64,000 nucleotides of DNA from Nitrospira sp. CR1.2 (GCA_014055495.1 WIAG01000008.1:41715-105714), one strand, 5' to 3'; positions 34,298 through 43,199 are shown, counted from the first letter of the stretch. Made by a program: numbers and translations. Notes: generated by a model not told the origin, from the letters alone.

Positions 34298-34407
34298 AGG
34301 TCTTTTACCACCGGTCAAGGTTGCGGGATGATCATTGCTGTAGATCCTTTTCGGCTCTTCATGCCGAAAACCTTAACCACCCCTGGAACGGGGGAAGGGC
34401 AGAGAAC

Positions 34408-34935
34408 ATGCCACATGCATTGACGAATTCGCCTCCGGCCCGTGCCCAGGGGGGGCGATCAAGGCATTCCGGTAGTACCATCCTGGTGATGGCGGGCAGC
34501 GCCCTGCTCTGCTGGTCTCTCGTGGGACTATCGCCGGTGATGGTCGGTACGGAAGCGCTTGCCGCCGCGGACCCGCCGCAACCGTCCACAACGGACAAGG
34601 TCCTGCGGGACACCAAGGAGGCGGTCGAGTCCACCAAACAATATACGCTGCAGCAAAAAGAGGCGTTTCAAAAGACCTTTCAGGCCGAGCTGACCGAAAT
34701 CCAGGGCAAGATCGCCGAACTGCAAAAGAAGACCGGCGCCGCCTCGGTGGAAGCCCGATCAGAAATGCACAAGGCGCTGCAGGATCTCGAACGCAAGAAA
34801 AACGAGGCACGCAAGCAGCTCGATGACGTGAGCCAGTCCACCAGCGCAGGCTGGAGTAAACTGAAAGAAAACCTGAACAGGACCCTCGACGATTTGAAGA
34901 AAAGCTACCAGGAGACAGTGTCGAAACTTCCGTAA
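34408..34935 (+). CDS. Exported coiled-coil protein
   Basis: A 175-residue protein with a long-ish signal (STILVMAGSALLCWSLVGLSPV at about 22-43) and a mature part that is nearly all charged helix with coiled-coil periodicity (about 60-170; EIQGKIAELQKKTGA, ALQDLERKKNEARKQLDD). It resembles apolipoprotein-like or YtxH-type helical periplasmic proteins. The ATG at 34408 is taken because it keeps the signal peptide near the start. Not recognised more closely. Confidence 0.72.
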   Translation: MPHALTNSPPARAQGGRSRHSGSTILVMAGSALLCWSLVGLSPVMVGTEALAAADPPQPSTTDKVLRDTKEAVESTKQYTLQQKEAFQKTFQAELTEIQGKIAELQKKTGAASVEARSEMHKALQDLERKKNEARKQLDDVSQSTSAGWSKLKENLNRTLDDLKKSYQETVSKLP

Positions 34936-35058
34936 CCGCGACCGGCGTGACGCGGCCGCCCTCCCGTCGGCCGGACTCCTTCGGTCCGACACTGTTCATC
35001 GAGGGGGAAAATCGGCTATGGTGACGCGCACAGTCCGGACAGAACTGCGACGAGACCC

Positions 35059-35961
35059 ATGCCATTAAAATTTGCCCTCTATCCCGGTTGCGCCGCCAAG
35101 GGCGCCACCCCAGAACTCTATCAATCTACCATGGCCATCGTCGACCGCCTGGGAATCGAGGTCGTCGAACTGGCCGCCTCCTCCTGCTGCGGAGCCGGAG
35201 TGATCGGGGAAGCCGACCCTGATCTGGCCCTCGCACTGAATGCCCGCACCTTCGCCCAAGCGGAACGTCTAGGGCTGGACGTGATGACCATCTGCGGCAC
35301 CTGCCAAGGGGTCATGAGCGCGGCCAACCGGCGGTTCAAACAGGAACCGGCCACACTTGAACGGGTGAATAAAATCCTGGCACAGGACGGCATCACCTAT
35401 AGTGGTACCGTTCAGGTCAAGCATCTCCTCTGGATCGCCGTACGCGATCTCGGCCTCAGCCGGCTCACCGGCACTGTGGTTTCGCCGTTTCATGATTTTC
35501 GCATTGCCCCCTTTTACGGCTGCTACATGCTGCGCCCCTCGTGGGAGCTGGGCTTCGACGATCCTGAGAACCCCACCTCGCTCGAAAAGATCATTCGCGC
35601 CGTCGGAGGCGAACCGGTGGCCTATGCGGGGCGGACCAAATGTTGCGGGTTCCCCATCATCCTGGAGAAAGAAGCCATCGCCGTCGCCATGGCCGGCACC
35701 AACATGAAGGATGCCCGGGACCACGGCGCCGACTTTATGGTGACACCTTGCCCCCTGTGCCACATGAGCCTCGACATTTACCAGGAACGGGCGGGACGGG
35801 CGGTCCAGACGGCGCTCAACCTGCCGATACTTCACCTCCCGCAACTGCTCGGCCTGGCCATGGGCATTCCCGCGCAGGATCTGGGACTGTCCAGGCATTT
35901 GATTTCAGTCGACCGCATCGTGACTCGGTTACAGTCACGTCACACAGAACCCTCAACCTGA
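35059..35961 (+). CDS. CCG-domain protein (HdrB/SdhE-like, class E succinate:quinone reductase anchor type)
   Basis: A 300-residue protein with two cysteine-rich CCG domains as in HdrB, GlpC-type proteins and the SdhE anchor of class E succinate:quinone reductases. First: C near the start (YPGCAAKGA), SSCCGAG, CGTCQG. Second: YGCYMLRP, TKCCGFPI and TPCPLCHMS. These sites hold non-cubane 4Fe-4S clusters. It has no membrane helices, so it would bind peripherally. A matching SdhB-like subunit lies at 23450 (11 kb away), so they may form a split complex; a stand-alone Hdr-like role is also possible. Confidence 0.88.
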   Translation: MPLKFALYPGCAAKGATPELYQSTMAIVDRLGIEVVELAASSCCGAGVIGEADPDLALALNARTFAQAERLGLDVMTICGTCQGVMSAANRRFKQEPATLERVNKILAQDGITYSGTVQVKHLLWIAVRDLGLSRLTGTVVSPFHDFRIAPFYGCYMLRPSWELGFDDPENPTSLEKIIRAVGGEPVAYAGRTKCCGFPIILEKEAIAVAMAGTNMKDARDHGADFMVTPCPLCHMSLDIYQERAGRAVQTALNLPILHLPQLLGLAMGIPAQDLGLSRHLISVDRIVTRLQSRHTEPST

Positions 35962-35978
35962 CCCGCGGAGCTCACGAC

Positions 35979-36296
35979 ATGAAGGTGATTGCCCTTTCAA
36001 CTATTCAGCAGTTCAGTCCTGAGAAGATGCAGAAGAACAATCTGTTCGAAACGTCCCGTTTTTTTTGCGACGTGTACTGTTTTGAGCCGGGGCAGGAACA
36101 GAAGGGACACATCCACGGAGAGCAGGATAAGGTCTACATCGTGCTGGAGGGTGAAGGTACCTTTCAGGTCGGATCGGACAAGCAGGTATTGGGACCAGGG
36201 CAGGGGACAATGGCCCCGGCAGGGGAAGAACATGGCGTGAAGAACCATACTGCACAACGGCTGAGGGTGCTCGTCTTCGTCGCGCCGAATCTCTGA
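35979..36296 (+). CDS. Small cupin-domain protein
   Basis: A 105-residue single-domain cupin. Motif 1 appears as GQEQKGHIHGEQDKVYIVLEGEG with two histidines, motif 2 as GPGQGTMAPAGEEHGVKNHT. The metal-ligand set (H, H, E/Q, H) is plausible. It begins 17 bp after the CCG gene, so it may share its transcript. Substrate unknown. Small cupins of this sort include mannose-6-phosphate isomerase-like and sensor proteins. Confidence 0.86.
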   Translation: MKVIALSTIQQFSPEKMQKNNLFETSRFFCDVYCFEPGQEQKGHIHGEQDKVYIVLEGEGTFQVGSDKQVLGPGQGTMAPAGEEHGVKNHTAQRLRVLVFVAPNL

Positions 36297-36343
36297 GGCG
36301 ACGATTCACTCAATCGCCGATCAGCAATCAGAGCCCCGAGCGA

Positions 36344-37102
36344 TCAGCGGTTGCTCAGCGGCGCGGTCACCGTGATTGCCCCGGCAAGATCCCCTTCCTT
36401 GTGGCCCTCCCTGGGATAGCCTGAAATATCCAGCACCCCCTTCGGTTCACCATGGCAGGCGAGACAGTCCTTGGCGTAGTAAATCGGCATCACCACGCGC
36501 AGGGTCTGGCCCTCTTCAGTCAACTCGCTGACGTAGGCTTCGGCGCGCGGCCTGGCGGCCAGCCACTTCAGCACGGACGCCTCGTATTCATCAGGTTCGT
36601 TTTTCGGATTCCGCGCGTCGAGCGCCGTCTGCTTGAGTCGAATGTGCGCCGATTTGGAAAACCGTGCCGAGGCTTGGCTGCCCCAGGTCGCCGGAATGAA
36701 ATTCTTGTATCCGATCCCGCGCTGATTGATGACGACCTGAGCATCCCGCACGACTTCGCGACTGGCCTGCACCAACGCGGGCAGCAGTTCCTTGGCGAGC
36801 GGAGGAAGGACCACCGAGACCGGCGCCGTCGGCAACGCGCTCAGGTCGATGCCGGACTTGGCCCGAAATTCCCGGACCAGCTCAGCTTCAAACAATTCCG
36901 GCGTCAATCCTTTGTCCCCCTTATGGGGATCGTCGATCAACGGTTGGTTCCGCTCGATCACGGCGCGTCCCGACTCCAACAGTTTTGCTAAGAGCCGCGC
37001 AGTTTCTTCCACCTCTGCTCGCTCGACCGCCCAGGTCAGCGGCGCGTGAAGCAGGACGAATGCCACGAGCACCACGCCCTTCACCGTCACACGACTGTTC
37101 AT
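36344..37102 (-). CDS. Tll0287-like (DUF3365) exported c-type haem protein
   Basis: A 252-residue exported protein with a Sec signal (VKGVVLVAFVLLHAPLTWA). The fold is of the Tll0287/DUF3365 family, cache-like haem domains. One c-type haem site is present: C213-L-A-C216-H217 in DCLACHGEP. It is likely to be a periplasmic haem-based redox or gas sensor or electron carrier. ATG at 37102 is chosen; it follows GAGAGGAGC. Last gene of the set that starts at nirK, 22 bp after the solute-binding protein gene. Confidence 0.83.
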   Translation of the reverse strand: MNSRVTVKGVVLVAFVLLHAPLTWAVERAEVEETARLLAKLLESGRAVIERNQPLIDDPHKGDKGLTPELFEAELVREFRAKSGIDLSALPTAPVSVVLPPLAKELLPALVQASREVVRDAQVVINQRGIGYKNFIPATWGSQASARFSKSAHIRLKQTALDARNPKNEPDEYEASVLKWLAARPRAEAYVSELTEEGQTLRVVMPIYYAKDCLACHGEPKGVLDISGYPREGHKEGDLAGAITVTAPLSNR

Positions 37103-37123
37103 GCCATGCTCCTCTCTCACGCC

Positions 37124-38155
37124 TCACGGCAACGGGTTGAGACGACAGGTTCCCTGGATATAGTGGGCCGCCATTTTCTCCACATCGAAGGGGAGTCCTT
37201 CCAACGAGGCGCGCCGTGGAAAGGCATAGTCCTCGTCGAGCCACCGCGCCCGCATCTCCCGAAGCCGGCCTGATTCGTCCAGCTTCAACAGCAGGTCGTT
37301 CAGGAGCCATCGGAGTCGGTAACTGTCTTCCGCCACGACGACCCCGTAGTCGGCTTTGGTCAGGAAGAGCGGCAGGCCGGTATCGCGAGTCAACGGCGTC
37401 CAGTCCCTACGGACTCGTTTCACCATGTACTCGAGCACCGGTTGTGCGCCAAGGATCACGTCGATGCGCGGCTCGGTCTGCGCGTCGGCATGTTCAAAGG
37501 CCGCCGGGAGCGAATCACAGACCAGCAAGCGATCGGCACTCACATTCGCCTGGGCGTAATAGTAGGCGCTCGTGTCACCCTGTACGGCAATCGTCAGCCC
37601 GTCCAAGGCATGACTGGTGGCGGCCAACCGGTCGGCGGCGGGATGGAGCGTTTGCTCCCTGACATTCGCCTGCACACGATCGATCACGGCGGAGCTCCTC
37701 GTGATCCCACTGATGCCGCCGCCGTAAAAGTAGGGCAGGGAATAGGCCACCCCCGCGCGGCTCGGTGCCGGCGTATTGGTGGCCACCGCCGAGACGAACC
37801 AATCCAAATGTCCCTCGTTGAGCAGCCTGAAGAGGTCGCGGAACCGCACCAGATGAAGCACCGGAGTGATCGGGCGACCACAGCGATGAGAAAGTTCTTC
37901 GGTCATCGCCTTGATCAGTTCGACATCGAGACCTGTAACCCTGGCGCCTTCATCGGTCCAGATGGTGGGAAAGACGAACGGTCGAAACGGCTCCATCGTC
38001 AACCCGACTTGGACCCGTTCACGCTCACAGATCATATCGACCCGGTTGCCGGTCACGGGCCAAACCTGTTCAACTGCGTCGATGAGGAGGCCGCAGCCCG
38101 GCAGCAGAAGGCTGAGCAAGGCCATCCACATCACTCGACGTCGTCCCTGCCTCAT
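37124..38155 (-). CDS. Lipoprotein solute-binding protein (SBP family 3-like)
   Basis: A 343-residue exported lipoprotein with lipobox LLPGC. The mature part matches family-3 periplasmic binding proteins: TGLDVELIKAMTEEL near the N-terminus, DWFVSAVATNTPAPSRAGVAYSLPYF in the middle and DSYRLRWLLNDLLLKLDESG near the end. No ABC permease is adjacent. Its start overlaps the stop of the outer-membrane protein gene by one base (TAATG), so translation is coupled. Unusual because an amino-acid or anion sensor-type binder sits inside a nirK-linked set. Confidence 0.8.
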   Translation of the reverse strand: MRQGRRRVMWMALLSLLLPGCGLLIDAVEQVWPVTGNRVDMICERERVQVGLTMEPFRPFVFPTIWTDEGARVTGLDVELIKAMTEELSHRCGRPITPVLHLVRFRDLFRLLNEGHLDWFVSAVATNTPAPSRAGVAYSLPYFYGGGISGITRSSAVIDRVQANVREQTLHPAADRLAATSHALDGLTIAVQGDTSAYYYAQANVSADRLLVCDSLPAAFEHADAQTEPRIDVILGAQPVLEYMVKRVRRDWTPLTRDTGLPLFLTKADYGVVVAEDSYRLRWLLNDLLLKLDESGRLREMRARWLDEDYAFPRRASLEGLPFDVEKMAAHYIQGTCRLNPLP

Positions 38156-38784
38156 TAAAATCGCACCCCCGTGAGAAAGACCCATTGCTGCGCTTGTCCC
38201 GCCTCGCCTTCGAAATCCGCACCGTATTGACTGTATTGCACGCTGACATCGACCGAGAGACTTTGCGCGACTGGAAACCGCACCCCCACCTGGCCACCGA
38301 TCAAATGCCCGGGCGCATGATTTCCCGGGCCAGGCAAGACACCTCCGGCCAGCATCCCGATGTAGGGCACTGCCCGGTCCTCCAGCGGTCCGAACAGCAC
38401 GTGGCGGATCATGCGGCTGATCGGTTTGTGTTTGGGAAAGTCCAGGATGTCGATGAAGTTGTTCCAGCGAGGATTGAGAAACAGCGAATGTTGGTCGGTG
38501 CTGAACTCGTGGGTATGGATACTGAAGAATTGGTAGATCGTCCGCACTTCCACATTGCCGTACCGCAATGCCGTGATCCCCAGCTGGACGCCGATTTCAC
38601 GGTCGTCCGGAGCAAAGGTCTGCTGGCGCAACATGACATCGACATTGAACGGACGGATGGGGAATTCGAGCACCGCCTCCTGGGCGCCCACGGAAACGGC
38701 GGACAGCAGACAGGCACTCGCCGCCGCCGTCAGGCAGCGGGCCAAGACTCTGCCGATTGTTCGCCGGGCTCCGGTCACAGGCAT
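38155..38784 (-). CDS. Putative outer-membrane beta-barrel protein
   Basis: A 209-residue protein with a signal peptide (ARCLTAAASACLLSAVSVGAQ) followed by alternating-hydrophobic beta strands (EIGVQLGITALRYGNVEVRTIYQFF, LIGGQVGVRFPVA, SLSVDVSVQYSQYG) ending in a C-terminal aromatic residue (LTGVRF), typical of outer-membrane barrels. The ATG at 38784 is preferred to a TTG at 38838. It belongs to the nirK-linked set and overlaps the next gene by one base. No substrate can be named. Confidence 0.72.
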   Translation of the reverse strand: MPVTGARRTIGRVLARCLTAAASACLLSAVSVGAQEAVLEFPIRPFNVDVMLRQQTFAPDDREIGVQLGITALRYGNVEVRTIYQFFSIHTHEFSTDQHSLFLNPRWNNFIDILDFPKHKPISRMIRHVLFGPLEDRAVPYIGMLAGGVLPGPGNHAPGHLIGGQVGVRFPVAQSLSVDVSVQYSQYGADFEGEAGQAQQWVFLTGVRF

Positions 38785-38844
38785 GGTCGCTCGCGGGCTG
38801 TGCGGGGGAAGTCTCCCTGAATAGCCGATGTATTGCAAGCCCGG

Positions 38845-39192
38845 TCACTGTCGTGGCGGGGGAGGACCGGCCGAAATACAGGACTTCATGATGTCGACCT
38901 CACAGTACAGGCCCTCGGACAGCGCACGACGCGCGGTCGCCGGAAGCTCCTCCGGGGCAACCGATCCGCGAAGCAGATCCACCAACATATGATCAGGGAC
39001 GCTGGTCGAATCCACCCGGGTGACGCCTGAAATCCCGGTCAGTGCCGCGTCGATGGCCGGGTATTGAGCGGCACAGTCTGGTCCCGACAAGAAAAGGGCC
39101 ACGCGCTCCTGAACGGTTTCGGCAGCGGCCGGAACTGCGAGGTATCCACTCATCAGGAAGAGGAAGAACCGTATCGTCCCAGGATTCCGCAT
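38845..39192 (-). CDS. Small exported protein with HMA-like fold, nirK-linked
   Basis: A 115-residue protein with a signal peptide (FFLFLMSGYLAVPAAAE). The mature part has the order of a ferredoxin-like HMA fold (ISGVTRVDSTSVPDHMLVDLL and a matching second half with GLYCEVDIMKSC), three cysteines (GPDCAAQ, LYCEV, KSCIS) but no CxxC metal motif. ATG at 39192 follows GGGAGA. Being next to nirK, a copper-delivery or maturation role is possible but unproven. Length and fold resemble metallochaperones rather than enzymes. Confidence 0.65.
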   Translation of the reverse strand: MRNPGTIRFFLFLMSGYLAVPAAAETVQERVALFLSGPDCAAQYPAIDAALTGISGVTRVDSTSVPDHMLVDLLRGSVAPEELPATARRALSEGLYCEVDIMKSCISAGPPPPRQ

Positions 39193-39298
39193 TGGCGTCT
39201 CCCAGAAACCATGAACGTCGAACATCTGTATGGATCACGGTTTGTTATCTCCCAAAGGAGGGCCGGCGCTCCGCAGGGACAGCCGGCCCTCGCGACGG

Positions 39299-40300
39299 TC
39301 AGTGACCTGTCGGCGGCGCAGTCTCAGTCTTCGAGGCCGGCAACACCCAGGGTACCATCGGCATCAGCGGCGCCGGTTTCGCATCCGGTCCTGCCAACAG
39401 CACCGCGATCGCTCCGCGCAACGCGCCCGTCAGCGAGTGGGTCACAAGCGGGTAGGCACCGGCGGACTCCACAACCACATCGAAGGTCGCCGCACTGCCC
39501 GGTCCCACCACATAGGTCTGCACACCCTTCAGGTTGTTGGCGGGATTGCCGCTCTCATAGACGTTGTCCCAAATCTCGCCGATCGGGTGGAACGACGAGA
39601 ACTCGTTCGGGCCTGCATTGACGAAATAGATGCGCACGCGCTCACCTGGCTTGGCATCGAGCTTCCCGCCGCCGGTGACAAACGGGTGGTACTTAAAGAT
39701 GCCGCCGTTGAACATCATGCCGTCGTACTTGCGATCGAACATGGCCTGCACATCGTCTGGATTTTTGAAGTATTCGGACTGCACCAGCACGTACTCACGA
39801 TCCGCCTTCGGCCACACCTTGGCATCCTTCGGCTCCACAATGATCGCACCGAACATGCCGCGCGCGACATGCTGAATCATCGGGGGCGCTCCGCAATGGT
39901 AAAAGAAGACGCCCGGCTTCTTGGCGATGAACGTGTAGCTGATAATTTCACCGGCATTCACCGCTCGATAATTCTTGAGAAAATCGATTTCCGCCGCATG
40001 AAAATCCATGGCATGCGGATATTTGTTGGTGGCCGGATTCATCAGGGTGAAGTTGACGGTGTCTCCTTCCATCACACGCACGACCGGCCCCGGCATCTGC
40101 CCGTTGAACGTCCAAGCCGCGTACTTCTCCCCGCCGCCGTCGATGACGATATCCGTCTCCACCGCCGTCATCTGAATGTCATGGGTCTTCGCCTGAACAG
40201 ATACCGCCATCCCGGCCACCAATGCGAGCGTCACACCCAATAGCGATGCCGCCTTGCACCGACGGCGTCCGTGGTTGTGCTGCCATGTTTGCTCTTGCAT
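39299..40300 (-). CDS. nirK: Copper-containing nitrite reductase (NO-forming)
   Basis: A 333-residue periplasmic enzyme that reduces nitrite to nitric oxide. A signal peptide (ASLLGVTLALVAGMAVSVQA) precedes two cupredoxin domains. All ligands are present: type-1 copper H96, C136, H144, M149; type-2 copper H101, H135, H288; catalytic D99 and H238 (HAMDFH, YHCGAPPMIQH, SFHPIGEIW, THSLTG). The start follows AGGAGG. A perfect 28-bp palindrome lies 114 bp upstream and a Crp/Fnr-type gene just beyond. Four exported-protein genes follow on the same strand. In nitrifiers NirK may act in NO signalling or detoxification. Confidence 0.95.
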   Translation of the reverse strand: MQEQTWQHNHGRRRCKAASLLGVTLALVAGMAVSVQAKTHDIQMTAVETDIVIDGGGEKYAAWTFNGQMPGPVVRVMEGDTVNFTLMNPATNKYPHAMDFHAAEIDFLKNYRAVNAGEIISYTFIAKKPGVFFYHCGAPPMIQHVARGMFGAIIVEPKDAKVWPKADREYVLVQSEYFKNPDDVQAMFDRKYDGMMFNGGIFKYHPFVTGGGKLDAKPGERVRIYFVNAGPNEFSSFHPIGEIWDNVYESGNPANNLKGVQTYVVGPGSAATFDVVVESAGAYPLVTHSLTGALRGAIAVLLAGPDAKPAPLMPMVPWVLPASKTETAPPTGH

Positions 40301-40413
40301 GCCTGCCTCCTATGATTAAATCAGCGCTGCCAGAAGTTTCACGTCGATCAATCGGTATCCTTCGGAGCGCTCGATGGATGATCGACTGTCGCACTTTACG
40401 CCAGAGCAGGCCA

Positions 40414-40441
40414 GCAAAATATGACAAATGTCATATTTTGC
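40414..40441. promoter_or_regulatory. Perfect 28-bp palindrome, candidate Crp/Fnr-type operator for nirK
   Basis: GCAAAATATGACA (40414-40426), AA, TGTCATATTTTGC (40429-40441): both 13-base arms match exactly. The core ATGACA-AA-TGTCAT resembles Crp/Fnr dyads more than FNR's TTGAT-N4-ATCAA. It lies between crp and nirK and points to direct control of nirK (or autoregulation) by the neighbouring regulator. Confidence 0.75.
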
Positions 40442-40471
40442 AAAATGTCTGCGTTATTGAGAGGAGCCCCC

Positions 40472-41140
40472 TTAGGAGGACGCGAGGAGTTTGAGCTTGG
40501 GAAGGTTGCGGATAATAAGCTGGGCAGCGGTCCCGGACACCAGACGGTCTTTCTTAAATCGCGCCATGATGCGGATGGCGGTCTCGGTCGTAATCCCCAC
40601 CATATCGGCCATGTCCTCTCGGGTGAGCCGCACAGCCAGTTTAATGCCATCCGGCTCCGCCACGCCGGTCCGCTCGGCCAGATCAACGAGTAGGGAAGCC
40701 AGACGTTGATCCGCACGATCCAACGCGAGAACCTTGGCCTTTTCCTGTGCTTCGTGTAAACGGTTGCCGAGATGTCGTATCACCTCCATCGCGGCGGCCG
40801 GGTTTTGTCGCAAGATCTCGAAATAGGACTCTTTCTTCATCCGCAGCACGCTGACATCGCCCATGGGTTGAGCCGTGCCAGGATGGTAGGCACCGTCGAA
40901 GGTCGCCGCATCGCAACAGAAGAGGTCACCGGGGAGCAGCACTTTGAGCGTGCATTCCCTCCCGCCGGGAGAGGACTTCACGCACTTGACCGTCCCTTCC
41001 TTGAGGATGTGGAAATACTGGGTTGGATCGCCCTCCCGGAAAATATATTGTCCTTTTCCATAGCGGGTCTCAGTCAGTTCGCCCAGGACCTTTCGGCGAT
41101 CCTGGGCGCTGAGAATCTGGAGGAGGGGAATCTGACTCAA
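40472..41140 (-). CDS. Crp/Fnr-family transcriptional regulator
   Basis: A Crp/Fnr regulator with cyclic-nucleotide-like sensory domain (IFREGDPTQYFHILKEGTVK), dimer helix, and C-terminal HTH (LTREDMADMVGITTETAIRIMARF). It lacks the N-terminal cysteine cluster of FNR, so oxygen sensing through FeS is unlikely; several cysteines in the sensor domain (CVKSSPGGREC, DLFCCDA) could sense redox or NO. The start is uncertain because the frame continues into the transketolase gene; the TTG at 41140 gives the usual 222 residues. A perfect palindrome and nirK follow, so it probably controls that set. Confidence 0.85.
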   Translation of the reverse strand: MSQIPLLQILSAQDRRKVLGELTETRYGKGQYIFREGDPTQYFHILKEGTVKCVKSSPGGRECTLKVLLPGDLFCCDAATFDGAYHPGTAQPMGDVSVLRMKKESYFEILRQNPAAAMEVIRHLGNRLHEAQEKAKVLALDRADQRLASLLVDLAERTGVAEPDGIKLAVRLTREDMADMVGITTETAIRIMARFKKDRLVSGTAAQLIIRNLPKLKLLASS

Positions 41141-41168
41141 CCCGGCATGCTGACCAGGGTTGGACCGT

Positions 41169-43055
41169 TCAACGGGTGGCGGTGGTGGCGATTTCTTTGG
41201 CCGCTTCGACAATCGAGCGTACTCCAATTCCGAAATAATCCACGAGTTCCTCGGGCTTGCCGCTGCGTGGAATGTCACGGACCGCCAACTTGCGAACCCG
41301 CACGCCTTCCGCTGCAAGGGCGCTCAACACGGCATCGCCGAGGCCGCCATGCGCATAATGATCTTCGACAGTCAGGAATCGTCCGCCGGTCGCACGCGCA
41401 CACTCGATCAAGGTCGCTTGATCCGCCGGCACGATACTGTAGAGGTCCACAACCCGTGTCGGGATGCCCGCCGCCTTTAATTGGTCATGGGCCTTCAACG
41501 CCTCGAAGAGCGTGACACCCGCCGCGACAATGGTCAACCGATCGGCCTCGCTCCGTCGGAGGACTTTGGAGCCGCCGATCGGGAATGTCTCCTCGGTGCC
41601 GTAGATCACCGGCGTCTTAGGCCGGCCGGCACGAAGATAGACCATCCCTTTGTGGCTCGCGGCTGATTCTACCAGTTTATACATCGACATGGCGTCCGAC
41701 GGGTACAGCACGGTGACGCCGGGCTGAGCCGACATCATGGCCAGATCTTCCAATCCCATCTGGGACGGGCCGTCTTCGCCGATGCTGACACCGACATGGG
41801 TGCCGACGAGTTTGATGTTCGATTGACTGATCGCCGCCATACGAATGAAGTCATAGGCCCTGGTGAAGAAGGCGGCGAAGGTCGCCACGAAGGGAATTTT
41901 CCCGCAAGCCGCCACCCCGGCCGCCGCGCCCAGCATGTTCTGCTCGGCAATGAAGTTTTCGAGGAATCGATCAGGAAACCGCTTTCCGAATTTGTCGCTA
42001 TAGGTAGAATTTTTCACGTCCGCATCGAGGGCCACTACTTGCGAGTTGGCTTCCCCCAAGGCCAGGAGCGCCGCACCGAACGCTTCCCGCGTGGCGGCGG
42101 AGTCGCCGACTTTGTATGGGGCCGGAGCCATCGAGCCCTTGGTGGGGGCGGCAGCCTTGAGCGCGGACGGCGCCTTGATCTGTGGCTCTACAGACACGGA
42201 CTTGAGCTGCCGTGCCAGTTCATCCACCGCCTTCTGAGTTTCTTCGCCCTTCTTCAACGGTTTGCCGTGCCATTCCGGATGGTTTTCGATGAACGAGATA
42301 CCGCGCCCTTTGAACGTCTTCGCCAGCAACACGGTCGGCCGGCCCTTGGTTCGAGCCGCCTCGTCGAACGCCGCCAGGAGCGCGCCGATGTCATGCCCAT
42401 CCACGACGATCGCATTCCAGCCGAAGCCAGCCCATCGGGCGCGGTACGCGTCCATATCGTGTTGCAGTATGGTCGGATCGCTTTGCCCCAGGCGGTTCAC
42501 ATCGACGATCGCGCAGAGATTGTCCAACCCCGCATGCCGGGCCACCTCCGCCGCTTCCCACACCGAGCCTTCGACGGATTCGCCGTCGCCCATCAATACG
42601 TAGGTGCGATAGTCGGTCTTGTCGATCGATTTTGCATTGAAAGCAAGACCGACCCCGGCCGGCAACCCCTGCCCCAGTGACCCGGTGGCCATATCGACGA
42701 ACGGGAGCCGGGGAGTCGGATGGCCTTCGAGATCAGACCCCAACGTGCGCAAATTCAATAATTCAGATTTGGGAAAGAGACCGGCCTCGGCCCAGGCCGC
42801 ATACAAGAGCGGCGCCGCATGGCCTTTTGACAGGACAAAGCGATCGCTGTTGGGAGCCTTCGGATTCTTGGGGTCGTATCGCATCACCGAAAAGAACAAC
42901 ACCGCCAGAATATCTGCGGCGGAGCAACAGCTGGAGGGGTGTCCACTCCCAGCCTCACTGGTCGCCTTGACGCTCTCGATACGCAGATGTGTCGCTTTAT
43001 TGGTCAAGGCGGTCACGAGATCAGGCGATGCGGCGGAACCAGACGAGGAAGTCAT
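41169..43055 (-). CDS. tkt: Transketolase
   Basis: A 628-residue thiamine-diphosphate enzyme of the pentose phosphate and Calvin-type pathways that moves two-carbon ketol units. Visible: GSGHPSSCCSAADIL, SKGHAAPLLYA, GSLGQGLPAGVG, TPP-binding GDGESVEGSVWEAA...DVN, and ENFIAEQNMLGAAAGVAACG in the pyrimidine domain. ATG at 43055 follows GAAAGGATCG. It ends 29 bp before the Crp/Fnr start in the same direction. Promoter TTGACT-17-TAGCTT is present upstream. Confidence 0.94.
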   Translation of the reverse strand: MTSSSGSAASPDLVTALTNKATHLRIESVKATSEAGSGHPSSCCSAADILAVLFFSVMRYDPKNPKAPNSDRFVLSKGHAAPLLYAAWAEAGLFPKSELLNLRTLGSDLEGHPTPRLPFVDMATGSLGQGLPAGVGLAFNAKSIDKTDYRTYVLMGDGESVEGSVWEAAEVARHAGLDNLCAIVDVNRLGQSDPTILQHDMDAYRARWAGFGWNAIVVDGHDIGALLAAFDEAARTKGRPTVLLAKTFKGRGISFIENHPEWHGKPLKKGEETQKAVDELARQLKSVSVEPQIKAPSALKAAAPTKGSMAPAPYKVGDSAATREAFGAALLALGEANSQVVALDADVKNSTYSDKFGKRFPDRFLENFIAEQNMLGAAAGVAACGKIPFVATFAAFFTRAYDFIRMAAISQSNIKLVGTHVGVSIGEDGPSQMGLEDLAMMSAQPGVTVLYPSDAMSMYKLVESAASHKGMVYLRAGRPKTPVIYGTEETFPIGGSKVLRRSEADRLTIVAAGVTLFEALKAHDQLKAAGIPTRVVDLYSIVPADQATLIECARATGGRFLTVEDHYAHGGLGDAVLSALAAEGVRVRKLAVRDIPRSGKPEELVDYFGIGVRSIVEAAKEIATTATR

Positions 43056-43126
43056 GCGCGATCCTTTCACGATGGGAGCTGATGATTCTGATGCTGTGGA
43101 GAGACCGACCGGCTCTCAAGGGCACG

Positions 43127-43155
43127 AAGCTAACAAATGGCATGCAGGGAGTCAA
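43127..43155 (-). promoter_or_regulatory. Transketolase promoter, TTGACT-17 bp-TAGCTT
   Basis: Reading the minus strand, TTGACT (43155-43150) and TAGCTT (43132-43127) are 17 bp apart, 72 bp ahead of the tkt start and divergent from the pyr promoter. Confidence 0.55.
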
Positions 43156-43199
43156 TGAAGGGAATCGCCTGCGACAGTCACCACGCCCGCCGGACATTC

